Positions 24,448 through 32,773 of a stretch of 35,774 nt of DNA are shown here, piece by piece (position 1 is the first letter of the stretch; every line of letters begins with the position of its first letter). The stretch is from contig JAJPJN010000040.1 in assembly GCA_021324185.1 (NCBI GenBank), forward strand, positions 1 through 35,774, written 5' to 3'. Source of the DNA: Terriglobia bacterium (lineage in GTDB: Bacteria; Acidobacteriota; Terriglobia; Bryobacterales; Bryobacteraceae). A program made the position numbers and the translations under genes. The notes beneath the pieces are model-generated. The model was not told the DNA's origin and did not search any database. It saw only the letters and a list, made by a program, of their open reading frames with translations.

Positions 24448-24585
24448 CTGAACACAATAAAGGATATTGAACGCGCAATCGATGCGCTCACGCCGGAGCA
24501 GTTGAAACAACTGCACGAGTGGCTTGCTCGGCATTACCCCAATCTGTTGGTTACTCGGCCGAGGCTCCAGAAATGGCAGCGCTGA
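24448..24585 (+). pseudogene. N-terminal part of an antitoxin-like protein, no standard start codon
   Basis: 45 codons in frame from a CTG (TAA upstream at 24430-24432, so no ATG, GTG or TTG is available). The product reads NTIKDIERAIDALTPEQLKQ, then LHEWLARHYPN, then a basic tail to TGA. The IERAIxxLxPEQL..L..WLA pattern is like the helical N-terminus of small RelB/ParD-type antitoxins. It lacks the C-terminal toxin-binding portion. It overlaps the next ORF by 13 nt in a different frame. Either a decayed antitoxin, one with a CTG start, or the first part of a frameshifted gene. Confidence 0.45.
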
Positions 24586-24686
24586 GGCGGAAAAACTTCG
24601 TTGAACTCTGCGAACCTGTGCGCGGGCTTGCAGACGACATTGATTTTAGCCGCAATCCGTCCACAGCCCGACCGCTCGACCTATGA
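24573..24686 (+). CDS. Phd-like antitoxin C-terminal fragment preceding VapC
   Basis: 37 residues from ATG to a TGA whose first bases overlap the toxin ATG (ATGA at 24683-24686). The sequence MAALRRKNFVELCEPVRG, then LADDIDFSRNPSTARPLDL, matches the ending of Phd/YefM-type antitoxins, which close with a short toxin-wrapping peptide and usually a [EP]-x-DL terminus. The DNA-binding N-terminal domain of that family is missing, and the upstream ORF in the +1-shifted frame is of another type. It may still neutralise the toxin, or be a remnant. ATGA overlap with the toxin is the usual operon layout. Confidence 0.5.
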   Translation: MAALRRKNFVELCEPVRGLADDIDFSRNPSTARPLDL

Positions 24687-25108
24687 GCAGGTTTCTCCTT
24701 GACACGAACGTTGTTTCTGAAACCGTTCGCCTCCGGCCAGAAGCGCGCGTTACCGACTGGATTGCGCGTCAACCGAATGATGTGTTTTTTCTTAGCGTGC
24801 TTACCCTCGGTGAACTTCGGCGCGGCTTTATCACCGCACCCGATCCAGAGCGCCGTGCCCGACTTGAAAGCTGGCTTGAAGCCGACGTTGTGAGCTGGTT
24901 TGAACGGCGCATTCTGCCGGTGACAAGAGAGATTGCTGAGCGTTGGGGCGTAATAGATGGAACCTGCCCATTGCGCGGAACCAAAGCCAGCACTGTTGAT
25001 GGTCTGATTGCAGCCACGGCTCTAGAGCACGGCCTCACAGTTGTCACCCGCAATGTGAAAGATTTTGACGCGTTCGGCGTGCCGCTTTTTAATCCCTGGA
25101 TGGTTTGA
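24683..25108 (+). CDS. VapC/FitB-like PIN-domain toxin (ribonuclease)
   Basis: 141 residues, a complete PIN domain. The acidic metal-binding residues are visible: Asp7 (LLDTNVVSE), Glu44 (TLGELRRG), Asp106 (STVDGLIAATA) and the RNVKDF motif (Asp127). This type of nuclease cleaves tRNA or rRNA and is restrained by a cognate antitoxin. The sequence pattern (FLLDTNVVSE, LGELRRGF, DGLIAATAL, VTRNVKDF) is that of the FitB branch. The gene is intact while its antitoxin is split or chimeric. Confidence 0.93.
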   Translation: MSRFLLDTNVVSETVRLRPEARVTDWIARQPNDVFFLSVLTLGELRRGFITAPDPERRARLESWLEADVVSWFERRILPVTREIAERWGVIDGTCPLRGTKASTVDGLIAATALEHGLTVVTRNVKDFDAFGVPLFNPWMV

Positions 25109-25230
25109 TCTGCACCGCTAAACGAAGTCGCTTAGGATGCAGATGTGCCACGCTGTGCTGCGGGACAGCGCAATATGCGCGGCGGCCTGGTTCTGGTTAA
25201 AGGACTTCCCAAGTGCGGCTTAGGCTTTGG

Positions 25231-26142
25231 TTACTGCAAAGTCCTGAGCAGTTCCGGAGTGACGCGCCAGGCGCCATGGACCTGTTTACCGCTGGTTTCG
25301 AATGTGCCGGAAGTGAGCAAACCAGTCAAATCCGCGGGATTGGCTTTCTCGTGCTCGTGGGCCAGCTCGAGCTTCAGCAAATTGGTATCAATCTCAAGTT
25401 GCTTGCGAATCGTGTCGGCGGTGACGGCTGAGGGGCAATCAGCCGTAAGCTTGATGTCAAAGGCAGCAGAAGCGCCCGCTGACGGCGCCAGCGCAATGAT
25501 AGCCGAGTTAGCAGACTGAAGCGAGATGGCGAAGATGCGCAAGGGGAGCGGCAGCGCGACAGGGTTTTTCAGCAGCTCCGGCGCGAGGCTCAGCCAGACG
25601 GGATCGGAGGGCAGCGGCTGCGGCATCGATAAATGCCCGGGGTGAATTTCGGCGGCGAGTCTTTTATCTTGCCCGACGGCGATAGCGAGCACGTCGGGCT
25701 GTATTCGAACCGTGCCGATCCATTTCCCGCCACTGCGGGTTGGCAAACGGCAGACCTGGTTCGTGCATTCGCCACCTTGTTGCTTCACGTAATCAGCAAT
25801 GCTTGTCCAATCGAACCTACCTTTCACGGCCAAAAATATGCCGTCTGGTTTGACGGAGCCCGCGATGGCATCAAGATCTTTCGAATAATCAAAATTGGTC
25901 GCCAGCACGAAGGCGTGATATTCGGGATCGTGTGAACCAGCCAGCAGCTTCAATAAGCCCGCGCGGCGCAGCAGATCCAGGCGGGCATAAAAGATGGTGG
26001 CGTTGTCGGCGGGCAACAGTCCTAACAGGTCTTTCTCTGAACCGACAATGCGGTGCTGATAGCGATTGATGGCGTACAGGGCGGCAAAAGTTCCGGCTGC
26101 GATGAGCGCCAGTACCAGCCACGGTTTGTTGTGAAGCCGCAA
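25231..26142 (-). CDS. Membrane-anchored uncharacterised protein (paralogue of 31560-32528)
   Basis: 303 residues: one N-terminal membrane helix (about 8-25), then an extracytoplasmic region. It has LLGLLPADNATIFYARLD near the N-terminus, FDYSKDLDAIAG, GIFLAVKGRFDWTSIADYV, a cysteine pair (GGECTNQVCRLP), and a C-terminal LTGLLTSGTFETSGKQVHGAW. The order of these blocks (LVPA start, Asp-rich LDAIAG, W-I/Y loop, SDVVRF-like helix, terminal GTF/NTSGxxx strand) is the same in the exported protein at 31560-32528, so the two are probably paralogues. DUF3352-like proteins have such a pattern, but the assignment is weak. It starts six nucleotides after the aroF stop. Function unknown. Confidence 0.65.
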   Translation of the reverse strand: MRLHNKPWLVLALIAAGTFAALYAINRYQHRIVGSEKDLLGLLPADNATIFYARLDLLRRAGLLKLLAGSHDPEYHAFVLATNFDYSKDLDAIAGSVKPDGIFLAVKGRFDWTSIADYVKQQGGECTNQVCRLPTRSGGKWIGTVRIQPDVLAIAVGQDKRLAAEIHPGHLSMPQPLPSDPVWLSLAPELLKNPVALPLPLRIFAISLQSANSAIIALAPSAGASAAFDIKLTADCPSAVTADTIRKQLEIDTNLLKLELAHEHEKANPADLTGLLTSGTFETSGKQVHGAWRVTPELLRTLQ

Positions 26143-26148
26143 ACAACG

Positions 26149-27186
26149 TTATACCGTTACGGCTTCGGGTATTCTGGCTGCGCTCCAGAGTTGAATGTAG
26201 GGTTGCAACTCGTGCATCATGCCGGCGAATTGCGGAAAAGTCAACGATTGAGCGCCATCGCTAAACGCCTTTTCCGGTTCCGGATGGACTTCGACCATGA
26301 GGCCGTCTACTCCAATGGCAACGCCGGCGCGGGCGAGCGGCGGCACGAGACTGCGTTTACCGGTAGCGTGGCTCGGGTCCAGCATGACAGGCAGATGCGT
26401 TAACTCATTCAGCAGGGCGACGGCGGTTAAATCGCAGGTATTGCGAGTGGCTGTTTCGAAGGTGCGGATGCCGCGTTCGCACAGAATGACCTTTGGATTT
26501 CCATGGGCTACGATGTATTCGGCTGACATCAGCAGTTCCTTGACCGTGGAGCTTAAGCCGCGCTTCAACATGACCGGCCGGCTGGTCCTTCCCAGCGCCT
26601 TCAGCAAAGCGAAGTTCTGCATGTTGCGCGCGCCGATTTGAAGAATGTCGGCATATTCGGCGACTAACGCCACATCACTATCGCTCATGACTTCGGTGAT
26701 GATGCCGATGCCGGTCTGCTGCTGCGCTTTGCGAAGCAACTTTAAGCCTTCGAGTTCGAGCCCCTGAAAATCGTAAGGCGAGGTTCGCGGTTTAAAGGCG
26801 CCGCCGCGCAGGAATGTTGCGCCGTGTTCATGCACAAAATGGGCGGTGTCCAGAATTTGCTTTTCGCTTTCGACCGAGCACGGTCCGGCCATGATGATGA
26901 ATTCATCGCCGCCGATTTCGATGCCGTTGGCCTGAATGCGTGTCTTCGCCTGACGGAACTCGCGGCTAACAAATTTATAGGGCGCGGAGATGCGGACGGC
27001 TTTCTCCACTTGGGGCATCGCTTCGAGAGATTCGAGGCACGCCGTTACATCGCCGACGCCCACTACTCCGATAACAACCCGCTCTTCGCCTTCGATCGAG
27101 TGGACCTTATAACCGAAATCACGGATGCGCGCACAGACGGCATCAATTTCCGCCCTGGTTGCGTGCAGCTTCATGGAAACAACCAT
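26149..27186 (-). CDS. aroF: 3-deoxy-7-phosphoheptulonate (DAHP) synthase, class Ibeta
   Basis: 345 residues. It condenses phosphoenolpyruvate with erythrose 4-phosphate, the first step of the shikimate pathway. A ferredoxin-like regulatory domain (about 5-72) precedes the (beta/alpha)8 barrel (about 85-340). Motifs: GPCSVES (101-107), [35 protein letters not shown], and DPSHATGKR with the metal-binding His. The N-terminal ferredoxin-like domain in this group commonly gives feedback regulation. ATG 27186 is used; an alternative ATG four codons in would also be possible. Divergent from the PG-binding gene. Confidence 0.95.
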   Translation of the reverse strand: MVVSMKLHATRAEIDAVCARIRDFGYKVHSIEGEERVVIGVVGVGDVTACLESLEAMPQVEKAVRISAPYKFVSREFRQAKTRIQANGIEIGGDEFIIMAGPCSVESEKQILDTAHFVHEHGATFLRGGAFKPRTSPYDFQGLELEGLKLLRKAQQQTGIGIITEVMSDSDVALVAEYADILQIGARNMQNFALLKALGRTSRPVMLKRGLSSTVKELLMSAEYIVAHGNPKVILCERGIRTFETATRNTCDLTAVALLNELTHLPVMLDPSHATGKRSLVPPLARAGVAIGVDGLMVEVHPEPEKAFSDGAQSLTFPQFAGMMHELQPYIQLWSAARIPEAVTV

Positions 27187-27289
27187 CGTTTTTTAAAGGC
27201 ACAACGCCAGTGTGCTCCTCTGATGATGGGGATAGTGTGGCCGATTGCGCAACACCCACTATGAGGTGATAAGATTCGGATGAAAGCTT

Positions 27290-27757
27290 ATGAAGCGCGT
27301 CTTCACGCTGATTTTGTTGGCGTTTGCCACGGCAGCGTGCTTTATTGGCGCGCCTCCGAAAAAAACTAAACCGGCTGCAGCATCGGCCTCTCGCAAGAGC
27401 GCCGCGGTGAATGCTAAGCCAGCAAGCGCCTCGACGGCAAGAGCAAGGTACGTGCGCGGCCGCAACGGCAAGCTGGTTCGGGTGGCGTCTCGAAGGCCGG
27501 CACCCGCGCCTTCCTACCAATTACATCCGGACCCGGAACGGTACCAGCAGATACAGCAGGCTCTGGCCGATAAAGGCTACTTCAAAGGCGCAGTGAACGG
27601 ACAGTGGGGTGACGATTCCGTGGATGCGTTGAAACGCTTTCAAGCGGATCAGAAATTGGACTCCGACGGGCATCTGAACGCGCTTACGTTAATCGGCCTG
27701 GGGCTTGGGCCCAAGCACAGCGGCGATGTGGCTTCTGCCGCCAATGGTGTGCATTAG
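27290..27757 (+). CDS. Lipoprotein with a peptidoglycan-binding domain
   Basis: 155 residues with a lipoprotein-like signal (LLAFATAAC, Cys17). A long Ala/Ser/Lys/Arg-rich linker (18-75) precedes a PG_binding_1 domain (about 80-140) with [20 protein letters not shown]-type helix, [16 protein letters not shown] and a closing [15 protein letters not shown]. It probably anchors to the murein sacculus and has no evident catalytic domain. The stop codon forms part of the ribosome site (TAGGAG) of the next gene. Confidence 0.85.
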   Translation: MKRVFTLILLAFATAACFIGAPPKKTKPAAASASRKSAAVNAKPASASTARARYVRGRNGKLVRVASRRPAPAPSYQLHPDPERYQQIQQALADKGYFKGAVNGQWGDDSVDALKRFQADQKLDSDGHLNALTLIGLGLGPKHSGDVASAANGVH

Positions 27758-27768
27758 GAGAACTCGTC

Positions 27769-28881
27769 TTGGTCATAGGCGTACCGAAAGAGATCAAAGA
27801 TCACGAAACGCGTGTGGGATGCGTGCCCAGTATGATCACGGCGCTGCGCGAATCAGCCCACGAGGTTTTGGTGGAAGCGCAGGCGGGCGTGGGCAGTTCG
27901 ATCGGGGATGACGAGTACGCCGAGGCCGGAGCGATTATCCTCGAGGACCCCGCGGAAGTTTGGAGCAAGTCGGACCTGATTGTGAAGGTGAAGGAACCGC
28001 AACCTTCCGAATACAAATATTTCCGGCCGGGGCTCATGTTGTTCACGTATTTGCATCTGGCTCCGCTGCCCGAATTGACCGAAGCATTGGTAGCAGCGCG
28101 CGTGAACTCAGTTGCCTATGAAACCATTCGGGAACGCGACAATTCGTTGCCGTTGCTGACACCTATGAGCGAAGTGGCCGGACGGATGGCGGTGCAGGTG
28201 GGCGCGCAATATCTGGAACGGCCCAACGGAGGCCGCGGCATTCTGCTGGGCGGGATACCGGGCGTGGCTCCGGCGAATGTGGTGGTAATTGGCGGAGGAA
28301 TAGTCGGTCACAATGCGGCGAAGATGGCTTGCGGGCTGGGCGCGAACGTCACGATTATTGACCGCAATCTTAACCGGTTGCGCGAACTGGACGATATCTA
28401 CTTCAACTCGATCCGCACATTGTCCTCGAACACCTATACGATTCGCGAGGCGGTCCGTCAAGCCGATCTTGTGGTAGGCGCGGTGTTGATCCCGGGTGCT
28501 GCGGCTCCGAAACTGGTGCGCCGCGAGATGATCGCCTCGATGAAGCCGGGCTCGGTTGTGGTTGACGTCGCGATCGACCAGGGCGGTTGTTTCGAGACAT
28601 CGCACGCCACCACGCACACAGACCCGATCTATTACGTCGATAGCGTGTTGCACTATTGCGTCTCCAACATGCCGGCGGCCGTTCCGCACACTTCGACATT
28701 CGGGCTGACGAACGCGACCATTCCGTATCTGTTAGCGCTGGCCAATAAAGGCTTGGAGCGGGCGTGCGAGGAAAATCCAGCCATCGCAGAAGGCGTCAAC
28801 ACCTATAACGGAGCGATTACGTATCCTGCCGTTGCCGAATCGCAAGGCAAGGCGTGGCGGGAACTCGCGGCAGTGATGTAA
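27769..28881 (+). CDS. ald: Alanine dehydrogenase
   Basis: 370 residues from a TTG start. AGGAG overlaps the preceding stop (TAGGAG at 27755-27760), which fixes the start and suggests coupling. The enzyme catalyses reversible NAD-dependent oxidative deamination of L-alanine to pyruvate and ammonia. Canonical residues are in their standard positions: Lys75 (IVKVKEP) and His96 (FTYLHLA). [19 protein letters not shown] is the nucleotide-binding loop, and the protein ends with [10 protein letters not shown]...TNATIPYL. Length and motifs are normal. Confidence 0.96.
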   Translation: MVIGVPKEIKDHETRVGCVPSMITALRESAHEVLVEAQAGVGSSIGDDEYAEAGAIILEDPAEVWSKSDLIVKVKEPQPSEYKYFRPGLMLFTYLHLAPLPELTEALVAARVNSVAYETIRERDNSLPLLTPMSEVAGRMAVQVGAQYLERPNGGRGILLGGIPGVAPANVVVIGGGIVGHNAAKMACGLGANVTIIDRNLNRLRELDDIYFNSIRTLSSNTYTIREAVRQADLVVGAVLIPGAAAPKLVRREMIASMKPGSVVVDVAIDQGGCFETSHATTHTDPIYYVDSVLHYCVSNMPAAVPHTSTFGLTNATIPYLLALANKGLERACEENPAIAEGVNTYNGAITYPAVAESQGKAWRELAAVM

Positions 28882-28944
28882 AGCGCACGGGGCTCGATAG
28901 CCGGTTATGCGCTTGCCGCTGCGGTGTCCGGTTAACATGGACGA

Positions 28945-30381
28945 GTGTCTTACGGTTTCCGAGCGCGGACAAGTCTGGTTTTTGCTTTGCTCGGAACGAT
29001 CAGCTTTTTTATTTTGGCGAGCGAGCGGCTACGAGGGCAGGGAATTACTCTGCAGCCCGCTCCGGCCGGGACACAAGCTGCTGCGGACGCTACAACACCG
29101 AATCCGGAGATTAGTTCCGAATGCTGGAATCTGTTCTACCAGGCAACTTCGGTAGGGATGTATCACGGTGCGTTCCGAGCGCGGTATGTTGGACCGCTGA
29201 GCTTGCAGAATTATCCCGAGCGGGATGTTTCCCTCACAACCACTCTCTTTTTTGCGGCCAAGCTGGAAGAGAACACCGTTTTTGTTTTTAATCCGGAGAT
29301 CGCCGGCGGCCGTGGCTTCAGCGGCGTAAACGGATTGGCAAATCAACCTAACGGCGAATTGCCGCGCGTTGCGAGCGCTACGCCCAAGCCGTACATTGCA
29401 CGCTTGTTTATACAGCACGATTTCCCGTTGGGTCCGGAAAAGGAGCGGCAGGAAAGCGATTTCAACCAACTCGCGGGCATGCGTCCGGCCAAACGCTACA
29501 CCATTTACGCCGGGCGGTTCAGCATCACCGATTATTTCGATAACAATACATACACGCACGATCCGCGGACGCAATTCCTCGCCTGGGCGGTAATGTATAA
29601 CGGCGCGTGGGATTATCCGGCAGATACGCGTGGGTACACGTGGGGAATTGTGCAGGAGTTACACACGCCTAACTGGTCTTTCCGATACGGCATTGCTGCC
29701 GAGCCGAAAGTTGCCAATGGCCCTAAGTTTGACCGGCGGCTGTTTCGCGATCACGGGCAGGTGGCTGAGGTGGAGCGGCGCTACTCCTACCGCAAACGGG
29801 ACGGCGCGATTCGCGTGCTTGGCTACGCCAACCGGGCGCAAGCCGGCGATTACCGGCAAGCCTTGAATCTGGCAGCACAAACCGGCACAACACCGAATGT
29901 TTTTCTAACCAGCAAAATCGGCACTTTGAAACATGGCTTGGGCCTAAGCTTCGACCAGGCGCTTACAAGCAGTATCGGCGTTTTTACACGTCTTGGCTGG
30001 AACGATGGCCAAACGCAGAGTTTTGCTTTTACCGCTATTGACCGGATGGCCAGCGGCGGGATCGCAGTAAAGGGCACGCGCTGGCACCGGAAGGACGATG
30101 TTGCCGCGACGTCTTTTACGGCCTCAGGACTTTCGGCGGTGCATCGCGAATATCTGGCGGCCGGCGGGCTCGATTTTCTGCTCGGCGATGGCCGTCTGAA
30201 CTACGCGCCCGAGTACGTCTGGGAGAGCTATTATGCGGCGCGCGCTTTGCCTGGCTTCTACACGACTTTTGATGTACAACGTGATACCAATCCGGCGTAC
30301 AATCATGACCGCGGGCCAGTGATGATATACAGCATCCGGCTGCACATCGGGCTGGCGCTGAAACCCTGGGCGCCGCAATAA
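28945..30381 (+). CDS. Outer-membrane carbohydrate-selective porin-like protein (OprB family)
   Basis: 478 residues from GTG. An N-terminal signal (about 8-30) is followed by many alternating strands with Tyr/Trp/Phe at ends. Blocks such as WNLFYQATSVGMYHG, FNPEIAGGRGFSGVNGLA, YTIYAGRFSITDYFDNNTYTHDP, and GLGLSFDQALTSSIGVFTRLGWNDGQTQSF fit OprB (PF04966) carbohydrate-selective porins, which give sugars passive entry through the outer membrane. The C-terminus (HIGLALKPWAPQ) lacks the usual terminal Phe. Another possibility is a general beta-barrel of similar pattern. It lies 64 nt after ald. Confidence 0.8.
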   Translation: MSYGFRARTSLVFALLGTISFFILASERLRGQGITLQPAPAGTQAAADATTPNPEISSECWNLFYQATSVGMYHGAFRARYVGPLSLQNYPERDVSLTTTLFFAAKLEENTVFVFNPEIAGGRGFSGVNGLANQPNGELPRVASATPKPYIARLFIQHDFPLGPEKERQESDFNQLAGMRPAKRYTIYAGRFSITDYFDNNTYTHDPRTQFLAWAVMYNGAWDYPADTRGYTWGIVQELHTPNWSFRYGIAAEPKVANGPKFDRRLFRDHGQVAEVERRYSYRKRDGAIRVLGYANRAQAGDYRQALNLAAQTGTTPNVFLTSKIGTLKHGLGLSFDQALTSSIGVFTRLGWNDGQTQSFAFTAIDRMASGGIAVKGTRWHRKDDVAATSFTASGLSAVHREYLAAGGLDFLLGDGRLNYAPEYVWESYYAARALPGFYTTFDVQRDTNPAYNHDRGPVMIYSIRLHIGLALKPWAPQ

Positions 30382-30450
30382 CAAAAAAAGCAAACGCGCT
30401 ATTGTGGCGCGGTGCCGCTACAATTCGAATAAAGGCTGAATGATGTGTAA

Positions 30451-31587
30451 GTGACCGTTCCGGCTCCAATCAGCTTTGATGCGAGAGCGGCTGATCTTCG
30501 CGAAAGAGTGGAGGCACTGCCGCAGGCGGCTGGAATTTACCGTCTCCGGTTACAAACCGGGCCGCCGCATCTGGCTTCGTCCCGAAATCTAAGGCGCCGC
30601 CTGAAACGCCTTCTTTTGCCGGCGCAGGCGGCAGACAATCTGCTTGCCCGCTTGCGCGAGAGCCTGATGGCGGTAGATTGCTGGCTAACGGCATCGCGGC
30701 TGGAATCCCTCCTCGTCATGCATGCGCTGGCGAAGCAACATTATCCGGAAGACTATCTGTTCCGGTTGAAGCTGCGTATACCGTGGTTTGTCGGGCTGAG
30801 CTTGAACGATCCATTTCCCCGGTTAACGGTGAGCAACCGCGTGCCGCGCAAAGAGGGCCTGGTGGTTGGCCCTTTCCCCACCCGGGCTGCGGCGCAAGTC
30901 TATGAACAGCAGGTTTCCGGGCTGTTTCAGATACGGCGTTGCAGCGAACCATTGAGGCCTTCGCCGGAACATCCGGGCTGCGTGTACGGCGAAATGAACC
31001 AGTGCCTGCGGCCGTGCCAGTGTGCGGTAACGCGGGAAGAGTATTCGAGCGAAGTTCAGCGCGTGAGCGAGTTCCTGGCGACAAATGGGCGCGCGGCGCT
31101 GGCGGCCCTGACGGTAGCGCGCGACCGTGCGGCTGAACAGACCGATTTCGAGCAGGCGGCACATATTCATAAACAGGTGGAGAAGATCCGCGCTGCGGCG
31201 GCCGTGCGCGATGAGATAGCGACCAACGTTTACCATCTGAACGGAGTGGCTTTGACGCGTGGCCTGGAGAACCGCGAATTCCGGCTGTGGCCCATGGTGG
31301 AAGGCTACTGGCAGGATCGGGTAAGGCTGGAAATTCCGCAGGACGATTGGCAGGCAAAATCGCTGGATCAGACTTTGCGCGAACTACTGATGCCCGGCGT
31401 ATCCCGAGCCGTGAAACAAGGCCGACGGGCGGAAGATTTGGCCATCTTCACCCGCTGGTATTATTCGTCCTGGCGCGATGGCGAGTGGTTCTCGTTCCGC
31501 CAAATCGACGATCTCAATTACCGCAAGCTGGTGAAACAAATCTCCGCGATGGCGAAAGACTACCGGGCGGATTTAAATCCACGGTGA
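30451..31587 (+). CDS. UvrC-like protein with degenerate GIY-YIG domain and no C-terminal nuclease
   Basis: 378 residues from GTG. It aligns with the N-terminal half of UvrC, the incision subunit of nucleotide-excision repair, but lacks the C-terminal RNase H-like and HhH parts. GIY (28-30) is kept with Tyr30; the second motif (normally YVGKA.NLRKR) reads HLASSRNLRRR, so its Tyr is His40 and the Gly is gone. Arg50 and Glu85 are retained. Cys164, Cys177, Cys185 and Cys189 (spacing 12, 7, 3) match the Fe-S cysteine arrangement known from UvrC. A UVR-like coiled coil (about 215-250) follows. It is perhaps a structural, regulatory or non-nucleolytic paralogue. It overlaps a convergent gene by 28 nt. 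Confidence 0.78.
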   Translation: MTVPAPISFDARAADLRERVEALPQAAGIYRLRLQTGPPHLASSRNLRRRLKRLLLPAQAADNLLARLRESLMAVDCWLTASRLESLLVMHALAKQHYPEDYLFRLKLRIPWFVGLSLNDPFPRLTVSNRVPRKEGLVVGPFPTRAAAQVYEQQVSGLFQIRRCSEPLRPSPEHPGCVYGEMNQCLRPCQCAVTREEYSSEVQRVSEFLATNGRAALAALTVARDRAAEQTDFEQAAHIHKQVEKIRAAAAVRDEIATNVYHLNGVALTRGLENREFRLWPMVEGYWQDRVRLEIPQDDWQAKSLDQTLRELLMPGVSRAVKQGRRAEDLAIFTRWYYSSWRDGEWFSFRQIDDLNYRKLVKQISAMAKDYRADLNPR

Positions 31588-32528
31588 GGATGAGCTTTCG
31601 GGCCCAGGTCGGCCAATTGCTCCAGACTTTTTTCAGGAACGGCCAAACTGGCTTGAAATTCATTGCCGGAAGTGTTCAGCGTCATGCCATCGAGAGCGGA
31701 GGCGAACACCTGCGCCTGCGGCTGGTTTTGCCGCTGTAACTGGACAAAGCTTGCTGCAAAGCGGACCACATCGCTTAAAGAAACTGCGTCCTGAGGCGAG
31801 CGGGTAATGGCATCAAACGTGAACGCAACCGGATCTCCGAATAAGATGCCGCCGGCCGCCTGACGTACGGATTGAAACGCCTGCGCCTGGGGTTTGAGCT
31901 GCTGATTGGTGGCGGCGTTTACGTGGTCAGTCAACAATGTGCCGGGCAATATGGAGGCGAACCAGGCGTCGTTGTTTGTGCTGATTTTGGAAATGAGCGC
32001 CTGCAGGGCGGGATCGAGCACAGAGGCGTTGGCGCGGTTCGCGATTATCTGCTGCACGGAAGCAAGGTCGCCGAAGACGGCCACGCCGGTCATGGGTATT
32101 GCAAAGGCGATGGACTGGCCGTGCTCGCTATGGACGTACAGATCGATGCCATTGACATTTTGAGTGCTGCCGTTATTCGACAGGATCTGCTGCTGTATCC
32201 ACGGCACCGGGAAAGTGCCGCGAGCGAGGATCACAAACTTTGTCTGACCTTTTGCAACCGGCTGGCCGATGCCGGCAAATACAAGCGTTTGGAGATCGCG
32301 TCTGGGGTCGAAACCGGATTGCTGGACGAACTCATTGAATCCGGTGTCCGTATCCATTTTGGAGAGCATATACTGCCCTAAAGTAGAACTGGAGGCCTGC
32401 TGGACGTTGATGCTGGAAACGGTGGTGGCGGTGGCTGGAACCAGCGCGAGAAGGCCGTTATCGGCGGAGGCGAGCGCGGCGGTGGCGGCAAAGGAAAACA
32501 GAACTGAAACAGCAAGGAAGCGGTGCAT
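31560..32528 (-). CDS. Exported uncharacterised protein (paralogue of 25231-26142)
   Basis: 322 residues. Signal peptide (1-20, FAATAALASA). It has LLALVPATATTVSSINVQ, LQTLVFAGIGQPVAKGQTKF, FVILARGTFPVPWIQQQI, VAVFGDLASVQQII, ISLSDVVRF-like SLSDVVRFAASFVQLQRQ, and GMTLNTSGNEFQASLAVPEKSLEQL. A related order of blocks is seen in the anchored protein at 25231-26142. AGAGG six to eight nucleotides before the ATG is a good ribosome site. It converges with the UvrC-like gene, its 3' end overlapping it by 28 nt. The function is unknown; the term DUF3352-like would be speculative. Confidence 0.65.
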   Translation of the reverse strand: MHRFLAVSVLFSFAATAALASADNGLLALVPATATTVSSINVQQASSSTLGQYMLSKMDTDTGFNEFVQQSGFDPRRDLQTLVFAGIGQPVAKGQTKFVILARGTFPVPWIQQQILSNNGSTQNVNGIDLYVHSEHGQSIAFAIPMTGVAVFGDLASVQQIIANRANASVLDPALQALISKISTNNDAWFASILPGTLLTDHVNAATNQQLKPQAQAFQSVRQAAGGILFGDPVAFTFDAITRSPQDAVSLSDVVRFAASFVQLQRQNQPQAQVFASALDGMTLNTSGNEFQASLAVPEKSLEQLADLGPKAHPHRGFKSAR

Positions 32529-32636
32529 AAAGTCCTCTCCCCACTTTACGCCGTAAACCGGGAAAAGTTCCGCCTATTTTTGGTGCTCTCATCCCGGAAA
32601 GTTTTATGACTAACGAACCCGGCTCTGCGAGATTGC

Positions 32637-32768
32637 CTACAGATCCGCGAGTTTATTGCGGCGGGCGCGGCGTGCGATGCAGCAAAGCGCAATGATTACA
32701 AGGAGAAAAGCCAATCCAAGCGGCACTGCAATGAGGGCAAATAGGAGCTGGTTTGAGACCGCAAACAT
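32637..32768 (-). CDS. 43-residue single-pass membrane peptide
   Basis: An ATG at 32766-32768 opens a 43-codon frame to TAG 32637-32639. The product is a short polar start (MFAVSNQ), one hydrophobic helix (about 8-31, with LLFALIAVPLGLAFLLVIIAL), two cysteines, then a basic tail (ARRARRNKLADL). The positive-inside rule puts the tail in the cytoplasm. It starts five nucleotides after the histidine kinase stop on the same strand, so translational coupling is expected. It has a coherent protein signature and sits where no larger gene overlaps it. No known family was recognised; a kinase partner or sensor peptide is an inference. Confidence 0.6.
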   Translation of the reverse strand: MFAVSNQLLFALIAVPLGLAFLLVIIALCCIARRARRNKLADL

Positions 32769-32773
32769 TCAGT

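Noticed and set aside
30419-30424. TACAAT upstream of the UvrC-like gene as a -10 element
   Set aside because: No -35 box stands at 16-18 bp; the match alone is not enough.
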